A DNA stretch of 64,000 nucleotides from Pterobdella sp. o SKG-2022 (Eukaryota; Annelida; Clitellata; Hirudinida; Piscicolidae), in contig OZ038322.1 in NCBI GenBank assembly GCA_964035795.1, positions 18,702,674 through 18,766,673 of the forward strand, read 5' to 3'. Shown piece by piece: positions 1 to 11,090 of the stretch (positions within the stretch are counted from its first letter, which is position 1; each line of letters starts with the position of its first letter). Below the pieces are notes generated by a model that was given only the letters and a program-made list of their open reading frames with translations, did no database searches and was not told the origin of the DNA. The position numbers and the translations under genes were made by a program.

Positions 1-1790
1 TTTTTAGGTTTTATTCAAAATAAAATAATCTTGGTGACAACCAAAAGAAAAACATTAAAAGATTTAAAACTCTCTTCATACGGTTTACTTAAGAGTTTTT
101 AGAATTGACAATTGAAATCTTTAATATACTTCCAACCGGATAAATAAATTTCTTAATTCCATTTTTTTCTTTTCATTCAAAAAAATCAATATAATGTTAT
201 TTGAGCTCATTTTATTCATTTCCTTTTATATTTTTCATTGTTTTCCATATTATAGCATATTTTCATGAAATTTTCCCATCAAATTCGGCAAAAATATTGG
301 TTTGAACGGAATTGATTTTTATTAATATTATCAGAATGATCAAAAAAATTTTCATCATAGACATCGACAACAAACAGCACGCAACTCAGCAATCTTATGA
401 AAAATTCAACAAAACATTATATAACACAATTATTTATTCAATGTAGCAAAAAAAATTACTTCTGCAATTTTCCCAAATTCTATGAAGTCAAAACTTAAAA
501 TTTTACATTTGAGCCCAATCTGAACCATACCTACCATTTATCTCATTTCCCAAATTTACAATTTTCGCATTCACCTCCACGCCCGTGCATCTGTCACTCG
601 ATCAGTTTATTGCTGAAACTTTCTTGAAAAATTTTTCAAATGTCTCAAAGCATTTTTTCGTAATCTTTTTTAGCACTTTTTTTTCAAGATTTGAACGCTT
701 TTGCAGCAAACTTAGTGAAGTATGCGCTATATAAATTATTCGATAATTATGAGTTTTTTTGATTTTATATTTCAAAATATAGAGTTTTTTAATTGGATAT
801 ATACAATGCGTTTCAAAATTTTTCTAAATTTGTCGTGTATGCAAAAGATCTAAATAAAATTTGTATAGTTGTTGTTTTTTTCGAATAACATGAGAGTTTT
901 AAGAAAATATTTTTGAAATAAAAAAGTTACATTATATTTTTTCAAAAATGCAAAAAATTCACTTTCACCTCTGGTAAACATCAGGTCTTGGTGTTTTTAT
1001 TGACTCCAACTGAATAAAAAAGATTGATGACGATTTAGTTAACAGTAAAAATCCTTTATAGCCTTTAAAATTGAAACTCAACTTTTTTTCAAAAAAAATT
1101 ATAACTTTTCAACAAAAATATTTGTATAAAGAAGGTTATTCTTTGAGCTTTTCTTAATTACACTCAAGTATTTTATTAAGTTTTCTATTTGAGACTCACT
1201 CCTATAGGTCTTGAGCGGTGTTTTGTTAATGCCCCTTTGAGGTGAAAAGCCACGAAGCAACTTGAACAGTAATCCTCCACACATTCCGTGCATGACTGCA
1301 TTAATGCAAGCGTTCAATGTACTTTCAATCATTAAAAATACACTCATCATGAAAGCATTCTTCAAAAAAGTAAACTATCTATATATATTTATTCATTTAT
1401 AAATTAGGAATGAGTTTCAAAATTCAAAAAATGCTGTGTTCAGCTCATAATTTAATTCAATTTATTTAGAGAAGTAAGTTTGCTTAAAAGTTTTTAGGGT
1501 TTAAATTTTAACCACACCCAACTAAGCCAAAAGCATTTTTTCATAGTTTTATGGAATAATTTGTTAAAATTTACCAACCTCTTAATAATAAATCAAACCG
1601 CAAAAAAAACAAAAAGATTTTCATTTTATTTTTATACAAACACGAAATCTATTGACGTTTTCCTAAAAATATAAATATTTTTACACAACTATTTGTATAA
1701 AAGTATTAATATTTATATTTGTATACAAATATAAACCATATGATTCATTGTCCATTTTTTCACCTCTCATTTTTATACATTTTTTAAACA
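1..1790. other. AT-rich intergenic sequence
   Basis: No convincing intact gene is seen. The stretch is A/T homopolymer-rich, with one possible decayed receptor exon on the minus strand (described separately) and many TATATA-type runs around 1,660-1,740. Confidence 0.6.
1099..1363 (-). pseudogene. possible GPCR TM7-like exon remnant
   Basis: This minus-strand reading frame of about 87 codons begins just after a possible acceptor (TTGAAG). It has a hydrophobic stretch followed by [11 protein letters not shown] and then a basic tail with KLLRGF. Rhodopsin-family receptors carry LNxCxNPxxY in TM7 followed by an F(R/K)xx helix 8, and the spacing fits. The Pro and Tyr of NPxxY are replaced by Ala and His, and no other TM exons are visible nearby. 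It may be a decayed receptor exon or a chance frame. Base composition is richer in G/C than its surroundings. Confidence is low. Confidence 0.22.
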
Positions 1791-2011
1791 GCGACGCCGG
1801 CAAATGTTAGGCCATATTCTGTGCATGTATGAGCTGGTTCCAGCTAAACAAACCACCATCAGATACCTTAAAAAAAAACGCAAAGTGCGGAAGACCTAGC
1901 ACCAGCCTTCTCACAACGATCAAACACGATATAAAAGCACAAAAACCAAACATGGATCAATCATTTGAACTGGAGCTAGACAGGGAACTATGGAAGCTGA
2001 AGGGAAGTTAA
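1791..2011 (+). mobile_element. non-LTR retrotransposon (LINE) 3' coding remnant
   Basis: Translation shows RRRQMLGHILCM followed, after a one-base frame change, by CGRPSTSLLTTIKHDI and a Trp-containing basic end. This matches the layout of the C-terminal tail of many metazoan LINE ORF2 proteins: a GHVLRM-like motif, then GRP, TTW, DxK and a final W. The frame change falls in a run of nine A at about 1,870. In one frame the reading ends at a TAG soon after the run; in the other it continues to a TAA near 2,009. Only the tail is left, so this is a dead 5'-truncated copy. The exact clade cannot be told. Confidence 0.55.
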
Positions 2012-4010
2012 TTAATTTTTGGTAGAATATTTTCCGAATTTGAAAAAACTTTTTTTTTCGACTGTAAGCTTAAATAGACCTTAACTTTATTATAAAATAG
2101 AAAAAATATGTCATATACTTGTGGAATTCACATATATTTTCTGAAAATATATTCCAAAAAAGTCTCAATCTAGATATTTTCACAAAAATCATTGAATAAT
2201 TTTGATCTTTTTTTGCTCAAATGAGTATTTTATTTAAAAATTGAAATGACTTGTGAAGTAGAGTATAAGGATTATAGATATATATGAAGTTACAAAAAAG
2301 ATGACATAAACCGTAGTTCCATGTTTTAAAATGATGCTAAAAAAGGGAAGAAAAAGACATTTTTGAAGCATCATTATTTTGATAAAAAAATATTTTAGCA
2401 AGAAAGTCACAGGTTCAGTCTACTAAAGGCAAAAATAATGCTTCAAACAAATCGAATTACAGGGGTTTTGAGAAATAAATGTATTGGAACGCGTAATAAA
2501 TACTTTATCAAGTAAGACATTATAAATAATGAGGTGCAATGTGGGTGTGGAAGGTGGGGTACAACTGACGCAATTCGGTTTGCACAAAGTATATAAAAAC
2601 TTCATAGTAAGATTTTTTGTTGAAAAAAATTTTGACATAATGCGTGAAAATGGGTTAAATGGAGCATGCAAAAGCCAAAAATTGATTGATGTTTCTCAAA
2701 GTTTTGTTTTTGTATCTTTTTTCAATGTGATGAAAGTTCTATTTGCTATTTTGTAAAATTAACAAGCACAAAATACTTATTCAAAAAACAGACACGAAGC
2801 TTTTATTAAGTCTAGCTCACATTATCTATTTGTTACATGGAGGTTATGTTTCAGAGTTTTTGTAACAACTCGAACCGCCTGACGACTTAACCATGATTCG
2901 CTGCATATGTCACATCAAAAAAATGATAATTTATATTTGATTTTGTTTTTCCAAGTTTGAAATTCAAGATGTTGATATATTTATTCATATAACAGAATTA
3001 AGGGATTTGTGGAGCGTAGCGCAGACTGGACCTCACACGTTTTGTGATTCTTATTGAAGTTCTTTTAAGAAACCTGAGAGCTGAAAAAAACTTTTAAAAA
3101 CTTATATTGAAAAATGAACAAAAGTCAGACATTATTTTGCTAATCCCTTCAATCTGTTTGTGTATAAAGACTGACTTTGAAATGAATCTTTTAAAGACTC
3201 CCCTCTAGGTAAAGATTAAATGTGACATTGAAAATGAATTTTATAATTTATTTCTTCTTTTTTCAAATGAGTTTTAAACTTTTTTTGAAAATAAATACTA
3301 AGGATTTTTTTAAAATTTATTCCGCTTCCACAAAGTTTTTTTAACTCAAACTTACACATCACTTGAAAATGTGAGTCCAACTTACGAGGAACTTCGTGAC
3401 ATCTGATACTGTTGAAAAACAGCGTTTCATGTTTAATAGTTTATTTTAAGGTTTGAAAAATATAATTTAATTTTATTAGTTCCATTTTCACGGATTCTAT
3501 CATTGAGCTAAAGTCAAACCTATCAATTGCGCAACAGAACCCCCAATGGTTGATTCACCTTCTAAAAGTTTTTCAATAGTTTTTTAATTAATCAAACTAT
3601 GAACAGATTCAAATCTTAATTGACTCAAAAATATTCGTAATGTTTTTAATTATGTCACCACTATGAAAAACCCCTAATTTTAACACGGCCTAAAAACGCG
3701 CTTTTAATTTGCATGCCTAAGCTATAATTTATAACCTATTCAGTTTAGTATTTTTTGAATACTAGGTTTCTGGCGCTTGATTTTCATTCCTTCAACGTGG
3801 ATTATATTTCGACTTAACATTCTCAATACCTCAAATCAAATTTTTTCACTTTTTAAATCATTTTTGCATAAAACCTCCTAAAAACGTTTAGTCAATTTTT
3901 GCCATTTTTTAGGCTGAAATAACGTGTGTATCAATAGAAGGTGTTATGGGTTTTGTATCAAATAGAGCATCTGGTATTTCATCATCCCAGATATTTCTCA
4001 CTTTTATTAT
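2012..4010. other. AT-rich intergenic with repeat fragments
   Basis: No gene is recognised. A copy of a dispersed repeat (CTTGAAAATGTGAG, then CTTACGAGGAACTTCG) lies at about 3,360-3,410. A fragment at about 3,510-3,545 containing CAATTGCGCAA resembles the body of the SINE at 4,012. Frames of 75-82 codons at 2,423-2,756 lie opposite each other and show no domain. Confidence 0.5.
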
Positions 4011-4011
4011 A

Positions 4012-4145
4012 CCTTCCCTATAGCTCAGTGGTTGAGCATTAGACTAATTACCTAAAAATACGGGGTTTGATCCCGCGTGGGCTGACAATTATTTGTTTAC
4101 ATGGAGTAGCGCCCTGTGGAACCAGTCAATTGCGCAAAACTTAGC
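4012..4145 (+). mobile_element. tRNA-derived SINE, copy 1
   Basis: The head carries a pol III box A (TAGCTCAGTGG) and a box B-like element (GGTTTGATCCC) at tRNA spacing, separated by an anticodon arm TTAGA-CTAATTA-CCTAA. Read as a tRNA the loop gives AAT (Ile-like). It is not a working tRNA: the 3' acceptor strand TGGGCTG does not pair with the 5' strand, and non-tRNA sequence follows directly (a body with GTAGCGCCCTGTGG and CAATTGCGCAA). Related heads occur at 8,780-8,887 (minus), 9,274-9,410 and, weakly, at 63,421. A possible body-only fragment is at 4,910-4,945. Confidence 0.7.
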
Positions 4146-4900
4146 GAAAATTATAGTTTTTTTTTACTTAAAAAATGTACTAAAAATTCTTTCATAAATC
4201 GACGTTAAAAATTTTAAAATCTATTTTATAAAAATTTACTTATTCAAAGGCTAATTACATTTGAATTCGATAATTTAAGTTTTCTAGAAAAAAATCACTA
4301 AAATATTTTTAATGAAAATTCAGACATCATATTTTTACCGTAACTATTTACTAAAGATTTTTTCAGCAAGATGAAAAGCTCAGCTATAAAAAACAGTAAT
4401 TAAAAAACTTCAAGCCAGCTGTAAACGAAGTTCTTTCCGTTCATTGAGTGCACTATTTCTCAAATATCTATATACCAAAAACAACATTTAAAAAATTTGA
4501 AAAACAATCGAGTAATTTATCTTCAAGTTTTATGTTAAATAATTGATAGTTTGCCAAAACAATTTTTGAAATGCCAATCAAAAATTAGAAAAATAAATTA
4601 TTATTTTTATTTTTTTTCATTAGTTTTATCAGTTTATGGCTTGACAGCTTCTACTATGCGTTTTTGAAAACATAAAAATATCAAGTTAGTTTTAAAATTG
4701 AAAAACTTTTAAAATTTGCGAAACAATAAAATTCATAAGAAATATCCCATTCTTCAAACGACATATTTAAGCGAAATAAGCAACTAGCCTAAAATTATTT
4801 TTAAAAATAAATATGGATGTTTCGTATGTCTAATTTATTCAAGCTGGAAGAATTTCGTTTATAGTATTACTTTTTAGTTTTTATTTAACTTCACTTCTTA
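4146..4900. other. AT-rich spacer
   Basis: Nothing coding is recognised between the SINE and the coiled-coil gene. It is A/T-rich throughout. Confidence 0.5.
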
Positions 4901-5593
4901 TCATGGCAGGCAGTAGAGTGCCCTATGAAACCTATCAATCAAAAGCCTGATGATATACTCACTAAAATAATATAGTACACACATAATCTTCCATGTCACC
5001 AACATTCGGCTGCTTCCTGGCGACTTTAAATATAAAATATGTTTTTAAATAGTTAGCACTCACAACAGTGGCATTATGGTCTTCACATTGACCGCATTTG
5101 GGTCCTTTGATTATGCTCTTTGTCTTCTTCTTTACGGAACCTTTGATCATTTTCTTCATCATGTGTTTCTCATGTTCTAGCTCAGTTTTCATATTTTTTA
5201 AATCTTTCTCAATGTTTCTTTCTTCGTGTTTTAAGAATCTCAACTTCTTTATGTTCTCCTTGAAAATCAATGAATAAAAATTATCAATCTAATCAGTTTT
5301 GGTATACTTATTAACAAAAAAACATGAAAACCATGTCTATGTCTTCTTTATTGTTTAAGTTTTTCACATAGTTCATCAAAGGACCAGTTTTTCCTGCTTC
5401 CCACAAAGCTTCCTTCCTCATTTTGCTTGATATTTGAAAGAATACAAAAAGTTATGCAATTTACAGAAAATATTAAAACTCACTTGTTTTTCTTGTTTTC
5501 GAAAATGATCTTGAAACTATCAAGTTCATTTTGTAAAGTTTCTGTATTTCTTTCTAAAAACTTGGTTTTTTTTCGAGTATTCGAAAGAACTTT
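4901..5593 (-). CDS. coiled-coil protein, 3' exons (5' end not found)
   Basis: Four exons join in phase on the minus strand: 5593-5484, 5425-5332, 5258-5064 and 5023-4901 (TGA). They give about 173 residues. Introns are GT-AG and 58-73 bases long except for a short 40-base last one. The product is highly charged and heptad-like in the first three exons (ERNTETLQNELDSF; NIKKLRFLKHEERNIEKDL), with WEAGKTGPLMNY between, and a Cys pair KCGQCEDHN before the last junction. The last exon is hydrophobic and less certain. No initiator is found, so more exons must lie to the right or the gene is broken by the repeats at 5.9-7.3 kb. The family is not recognised; coiled-coil ciliary or centrosomal proteins are one option, but that is a guess. 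Confidence 0.45.
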
Positions 5594-5937
5594 CTGACTA
5601 AAGTTTGATTAAAAATTTTGAAATATACTTGTAAAATAGATTATTAATAAACATTAAATACAATTTTATCACTTGTCAAAAACAAAAACCTTATTTTTTG
5701 GTTCAAATTCATTTCAAAAGACAGAGATTTTTAGCTATCTGTAGGTTGCTAAGGTAAATAGAATTTGTTTAAAAACGAATTATGCGTTAATACCAGTTCG
5801 ATAAAACTATTTTCTTCATTAAAATATGTTGATTATTCATTGATTTGTTGTTTTTAGTAAAATTAATTTAACTTTAATGTTTTACATCAAAAAAAACATC
5901 TCTTTTTCAGCTTTGACCTGATTTCACACTTTTTTAA

Positions 5938-6028
5938 TATAGATTTGAACACATTTGAAAACATAGATTCGAACACATTCGAAAACATAGATTTGAACAC
6001 ATTCGAAAATATAGATTCGAACACAAAA
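5938..6028. repeat. 24-base minisatellite, about 4 units
   Basis: Nearly identical 24-base units (ATAGATTYGAACACATTYGAAAAC) follow one another four times, with T/C changes and a degenerate last unit. The array ends where the Penelope-like element starts. Open frames across it are a side effect of the unit length being a multiple of three. Confidence 0.85.
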
Positions 6029-6029
6029 G

Positions 6030-7110
6030 AAAATTCGTCCATTGTGTAGAGAAAATATTTTTATTAAACTGCTCAAAAAAGTCACGACGGAGAGCATATT
6101 TTCAGCCAATGGTCGTTTTTACAAACAGATTGATGGAATCACAATGGGAGGTTCTTTATTTGTCGTCTTTTCGGGATGCTTCCTCAATGATATGGAAGAA
6201 AAATTGGTGCTTTCTATTTCTCCAGCACTCTACATCAAATATGTAGATAATACATATGTAAGAAGGTAAAAGAATGAAAAGGATGATCTTTTCCAAGATC
6301 TCAACGCATTTCATCCAAAAATCAAATTAACTGTTGAAGTCAATCCATCAAAATTTCTGGATTCTCATATATTAAGAAACAAAGATGGCACAGTTAATTT
6401 CCAGGTAGCAGAGAAATCAAGTAAACTTCCAATTCACTTTTCCTCAAAAGTATCTCTTCAATGTAAGAAAAATGTCATATTGTAACAACTTCAAAGGGCT
6501 AAAATAATAGGTTCCAATTTCAATTATGAGGTAAGTAAAATATTTGAAAAATTTGTTAGAGCTGGTTTTAGTAGTAAGTTTATTTCGAATCAACTTGAAA
6601 AATTCATGTTTTCTAAGAATGATCTTTTAATACCGAAATGGATGTTTGAAGATAGAACTGACGTCATATGAAGTTGTCGTTCTGTCTCAAGAATGAGAAA
6701 ATAATAAGGAAGTACCTGGACGCTATTGAAAAATTCACCGGTTTCAGTATAAAAATGACATACTTTTGAATCCCCACAAAAGTCCGTTCACTGTTTCCCT
6801 CAAAGAAAAACTAATTCATCACCACCATGTCATTTATAAAGGAGTGTGCTTTTACAAGAACACGTAAATTGGTGAAACTAAAAGCAACTCAGTGGTCAGA
6901 TGGAAAAAACATCAGTCTCTTAGCGGTACGTCAAAACCTTCAAAGTACCTTGCTTCCAATCCCATCCACCAGTCCTTTTGGATGATATTAGAAAAAGCTT
7001 TTAGGAACATGAGAAAAAGAAAAATTTTAGAAGCATATTACATCACATAGCTTACATTATCAAGTGATCATGAGCCTTACAAAGCTTCGTGTCAATATAT
7101 AAATACTTTA
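6030..7110 (+). mobile_element. Penelope-like retroelement, 5'-truncated and decayed
   Basis: In-frame pieces separated by stops and shifts match the Penelope-like order. First comes the reverse transcriptase core with GRFYKQIDGITMGGSL and YIKYVDNTYV (catalytic YVDD changed to YVDN). Next are thumb-like pieces with FHPKIKLTVE, PSKFLDSHI and KLPIHFSSK. Last is a GIY-YIG endonuclease remnant with VYKGVCFYKNT, IGETKSNSVVRWKKH, PSKYLASNPIHQSFW and a final LEAYYI. Stops occur at about 6,267, 6,482, 6,669 and 6,866. The N-terminal half is absent, as expected for 5' truncation. The 3' end has a motif (CTTACAAAGCTTCGTGTC, then AAATACTTTATGTTTGTTG) that recurs elsewhere in the window, best at 48,005. 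The element is inactive. Confidence 0.8.
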
Positions 7111-7350
7111 TGTTTGTTGTTTTTATTTATTTACTTGTTTATTATTTTTATTTTTTTCAATTTATTTATTTTTATTTTCTTTCTTTTTTATTTTTTTTAT
7201 TTTTTTCAATTTATTTATTTTTATTTTCTTTTTTTTTTATTTTCTTTTATTCATTATTATTTTTAATTTTATTATTATTGTTACTATTATTATTCTCATT
7301 TTTGCTTATTTATTTATTCATTAGTTCATTTCATTATGACTCAATTTAAA
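7110..7350. repeat. T-rich low-complexity tract
   Basis: This is an almost pure T with interspersed A tract (TTTATTTATTT, ATTATTATT runs) directly after the Penelope-like 3' end. The 86-codon frame across it encodes only F/Y/L/I and is an artefact. Confidence 0.85.
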
Positions 7351-8779
7351 GGAATTTATTTGCGATGGTCATTGTATTTGATTTTATTTTATTTGATTTG
7401 ATCATTATTATATTTTTTTTCTTCTTATTTTTATAGCTTTGATCTAATTCTATTTCAATATTTTAGAATTTTACTTTCATTATTCTTGTCAAGCGTTATA
7501 GAATTAATATTAAATGATGTTACCATGGCAGTTAATAACGTCTTTAAGTTTGTATACTTGATAATGTGAGTTCAACTTACGAAAAGCTTAGTATTATTAT
7601 TCAGTTAATGAAAGCGCTTGATTCAAATCGTTTTTGTCGATAAGCTAGTTTAGTTAATCGAACACATTGTTCAAGTATTAGTGAAATTAATAATATCGAA
7701 AACCAAATGTCGTCAGTTTAGAGTTGAAATACGAATTTTTTTCTTAATTTTAAAAGAAACTGAAAAAATCAGTAGATTAAAATATCGCGTTTATTTTTTG
7801 CATATCATTTTACAACGTAGAATGAACAAAACTACTAAAGCTGTTTCAAATATTCTTTCATTCAACCACTACTTCTAGTATTTTTCTGAAAAAATTTTTT
7901 CTGTCTAATTATCATTGATTTTTAATGCAATACTCGCCATATTTCAAACTTGTATCTCTCACTTCAAAACTCTCATCGATCTCTCATCAGTTTATAAAGA
8001 CGTCTTGGTGAAACTGAACAAACAATAGGCTTTTGCTATCTTCAACGGTACCACCCCTCAAAACAATTAATCACGGAATAAACTTGAAAAGATTTTTTAG
8101 AAATGTATTTTTAGCTGTTTTGAACTGTTTCTTGAAAAACTAATTTTTTTCTCTTGTTTCAAAGTAAAATTGAAGACATTCTTATTCAAAACCTCTATAA
8201 CTTTTGACTTTTGAATCTTCATTTTGCCTCTCAATTGCCTGCATTGACGCTTCCTTTGCTGAGTTGAACAATAACCATTATAATTTTTTTTTAAATTTTG
8301 ATCTTAGATCCTTTGTTCACCATGAAAATTATAGCTTTCCGATATATTCTATGATTAATAAGATGTATATGACGTACGAAATTGGGTAAGTGTATAAGAA
8401 GAACAAGGTAAAAATGAAACGTTGAACTATGGAAATATTTTTTTCTTGCATTTCAACTTTCAAGAATTTCGTTTCTGAATTGAAATAACAAGTTTCTTTA
8501 AGGCAAAATTTTTTATTAAAGAAAAGCTTTTCAGTGTGAAGTTTTTAGAAATAGAAATTTAATAAAAATTCATATATAAAAATAAGAATTATATTTTTAT
8601 AGAAAAAATTAAATTACAGAAAAAAGTTTGAGAAAAATAATGGTTCTAAATAGTCTAATTGAAATATAGATTTTAATATCTTGTTGAGCCTTCATAAAAG
8701 TTGCACCAATTTTTTTTTCTTAAACTAACCGTCTGCCTTTCATTCACTTTTCATGGTCTTCAAAATTGTAGTTCAAAGA
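7351..8779. other. AT-rich intergenic with one repeat copy
   Basis: A copy of the dispersed Penelope-tail repeat is at about 7,550-7,600 (CTTGATAATGTGAG, then CTTACGAAAAGCTTAG). No gene is supported; the 61- and 65-codon frames lack domains. Confidence 0.5.
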
Positions 8780-8887
8780 GCTTGCAAAAAATTTAATGTA
8801 GCGAAAACACAGTGTGAAATAGGTGCTAATTGTCGGCCCACACAAGTTAATTAGTCTGATGCTCAACCACTGAGCTATACAAGCCGA
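8780..8887 (-). mobile_element. tRNA-derived SINE, copy 2 (minus strand)
   Basis: On the minus strand the head reads GGCTTGTATAGCTCAGTGG, followed by TTGAGC, an anticodon arm with GACTAATTA, and GTGGGCC. The 7-base acceptor strands GGCTTGT/GTGGGCC still pair if G-U wobbles are allowed. The T arm including box B is deleted. The tail (AATTAGCACC, CACTGTGTTTTCGCTACATT) is shared with copy 3, so these two are the closest relatives. Copies 2 and 3 point away from each other with about 385 bases between heads. Confidence 0.7.
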
Positions 8888-9273
8888 AATGTAGAAATCA
8901 TAACATGTAGAAAGCATCAACAAAAAAAGCCGAAAGTTTTGACACGGAATTTTTTTTTCACTTTTCAGTTGTATTAATAAATTTTTATTTTTTAATATAT
9001 TTTCAAATGACCAAAAATTTCTACCTAAAGAGCTCGGATTGAAAATTATGAAATATCATTTAACTTTCACCATGGTTGAGCAATAATACGTCAAACACTA
9101 AAACGTCAAAAATAAGAACTTCTATGCACCAAAGAAGGTAGAAATGACAGGCTCAAAAAAATACCCTATCAAATGCCAGGAAAGAGAAGACGCACCAAAT
9201 ATATCACAAACTTGATGCAAGTTGTCCTTAATTTTTTATAGTACGTTTATTTATTCATGATATGTGATGTACC
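8888..9273. other. spacer between inverted SINE copies
   Basis: AT-rich sequence with no coding signal. Confidence 0.5.
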
Positions 9274-9410
9274 GTCGGTCCGTATAGCTCAGCTTGTAGA
9301 TCATTAGACTAATTAGCCTTAGTTACCTGGCTTGATCCCGCATGGGCTGAAAATTAGCACTTGTTCCACATTGTGTTTTGCTACATTAAATTTTTAGTCA
9401 AAGCCCTCTA
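9274..9410 (+). mobile_element. tRNA-derived SINE, copy 3
   Basis: The head has box A TAGCTCAGCTTG, an anticodon arm with GACTAATTA, box B-like GGCTTGATCCC, then CATGGGCTGA. The tail AATTAGCACTTGTTCCACATTG and GTGTTTTGCTACATTAAA matches copy 2 on the other strand. It extends at least to about 9,400. Confidence 0.7.
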
Positions 9411-10816
9411 CGAATACCACATTACGTTACCACTACCAACACTCCAAAGGAAAATTTAACTATCCTTATCACGTCTACATTTAAGCTCATTTTCTTAAAC
9501 TTTAAAATATTTTTCATGAACTAATTAAAATTTCAAAATCACATATATTCACTCATTATTCACGCTCCATTTTTTATAAACATTTTTTTCAAAAAATACT
9601 TTTTTGCTGTTTTTTCAAAAAAAAAATTATATAAAAATGCTTTTGGTTGAAATGAAAATAAATAAGTTTTTCCGAAGTAAAAGTTTTTGCATGTAGAAAT
9701 GTGTCTCCACGAAAAGGTCTTGAAAAAGTTGAAAAAAAAGCAAAAAAACTTTTCCCTAAAGTCTGCTTATAAAAAGTTACTAAATAACCTTTTAATAAAA
9801 AAATATTCTAGTAGAAAATTATATTTATCGAAATATTTTTCTCAATAAATAATTTCATGAAAATATAACTTTATAACAAGCCATATTCATTACATTATTC
9901 CTTTTTCAAAAGTTTCTCAAGAAAGTATTAAAAAATATAGTAGGTTTATAGTCAAAAATTATTTAAAATATTAATTTCATGAGTTGCATTTTAAAAGCCT
10001 AAGCTACGGACTAGTTTCGCTAATGACAGCACGAAATCTGAAAATCTTTTTAAAACGGATGAAATATTCATTATTTCAACTGTTGGTTTTCAGATAGTAA
10101 TGATACTGAATTTTTGAAACCTCTGTAAAATATTTCTTCTTATTACCTTAAGATTTTTTAATAGACTTTTTTTTTCAATGAAAGTTTAAACATAGTCAAA
10201 ATCTTTTCAAAATATCATAACAGAAAAAAAATATCTGAACAAATTTTGGGCTTAATTGGCAAAAATGTGGATGTGTTACAAACTCACAATCTTCAACGCC
10301 CATACGTAGCCATCATGATGCATGTGTAAAAACACAGAAGTATAAAAAATCATATAACAGAAAATAAAAATTCATATTATTGTTTTTATGCTTTCAATGG
10401 TTTAAATACAAATGTATAAATACATATGATTACTGACGTAGATATAAACCAATCATTGTTGCTAGCTCCACGACTGATCACATTAGCTTCTGGGGACTGA
10501 GCTTTTATTGAAAAGTGGACATCTGGTGATTAAAATGTTTTTCTTTTAATAGAATTCAGACCTTACATGCCTGTTAATATATCCAAACAAAAAGAAATTT
10601 ATTTAAGTGTTTTCAAAAGTTTTTATTATTAAAGATGAAAAGATACTTAACCTCATTCAACATAAATGCTATTCTTAGAAATGTTATTATTTTGAACAAG
10701 TAGTTAACCGAAGCTCAATTTTTTTTTCAACCATTGGGATGTATTAACTTGGACAGTCTCTCTTTACATTTTCTGAATAATTTTAAGGAGAATTTCTGGA
10801 TAACTAGTTAATACTG

Positions 10817-11016
10817 NNNNNNNNNNNNNNNNNNNNNNNNNNNNNNNNNNNNNNNNNNNNNNNNNNNNNNNNNNNNNNNNNNNNNNNNNNNNNNNNNNNN
10901 NNNNNNNNNNNNNNNNNNNNNNNNNNNNNNNNNNNNNNNNNNNNNNNNNNNNNNNNNNNNNNNNNNNNNNNNNNNNNNNNNNNNNNNNNNNNNNNNNNNN
11001 NNNNNNNNNNNNNNNN
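10817..11016. other. assembly gap of 200 N
   Basis: Exactly 200 N, which looks like a fixed-size scaffold-join gap rather than a measured one. Real distance and content are unknown. Confidence 0.98.
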
Positions 11017-11039
11017 AATTAAAACACTTTTAGGAGTTT

Positions 11040-11090
11040 ATTTTATTCGACAAAGCTTTTCCTAAGGTGAGCTTACATTTTCAAGTGAAA
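11040..11090 (-). repeat. dispersed Penelope-tail repeat copy at gap edge
   Basis: On the minus strand it reads CACTTGAAAATGTAAGCTCACC, then GGAAAAGCTTTG, the same core as copies at 3,360, 7,555 and 48,008. It starts about 25 bases inside the right edge of the N run, which suggests the gap was caused by repeats. Confidence 0.5.

Noticed and set aside
4012..4085. Functional tRNA-Ile gene
   Set aside because: Acceptor strands do not pair, the T arm is defective and related copies carry SINE tails.
5924..6109. 61-codon minus frame with repeated FECVxIY units
   Set aside because: Translation of the 24-base minisatellite only.
7089..7349. 86-codon Phe/Tyr/Leu-rich frame
   Set aside because: T-rich low-complexity tract after the Penelope-like element; not coding.
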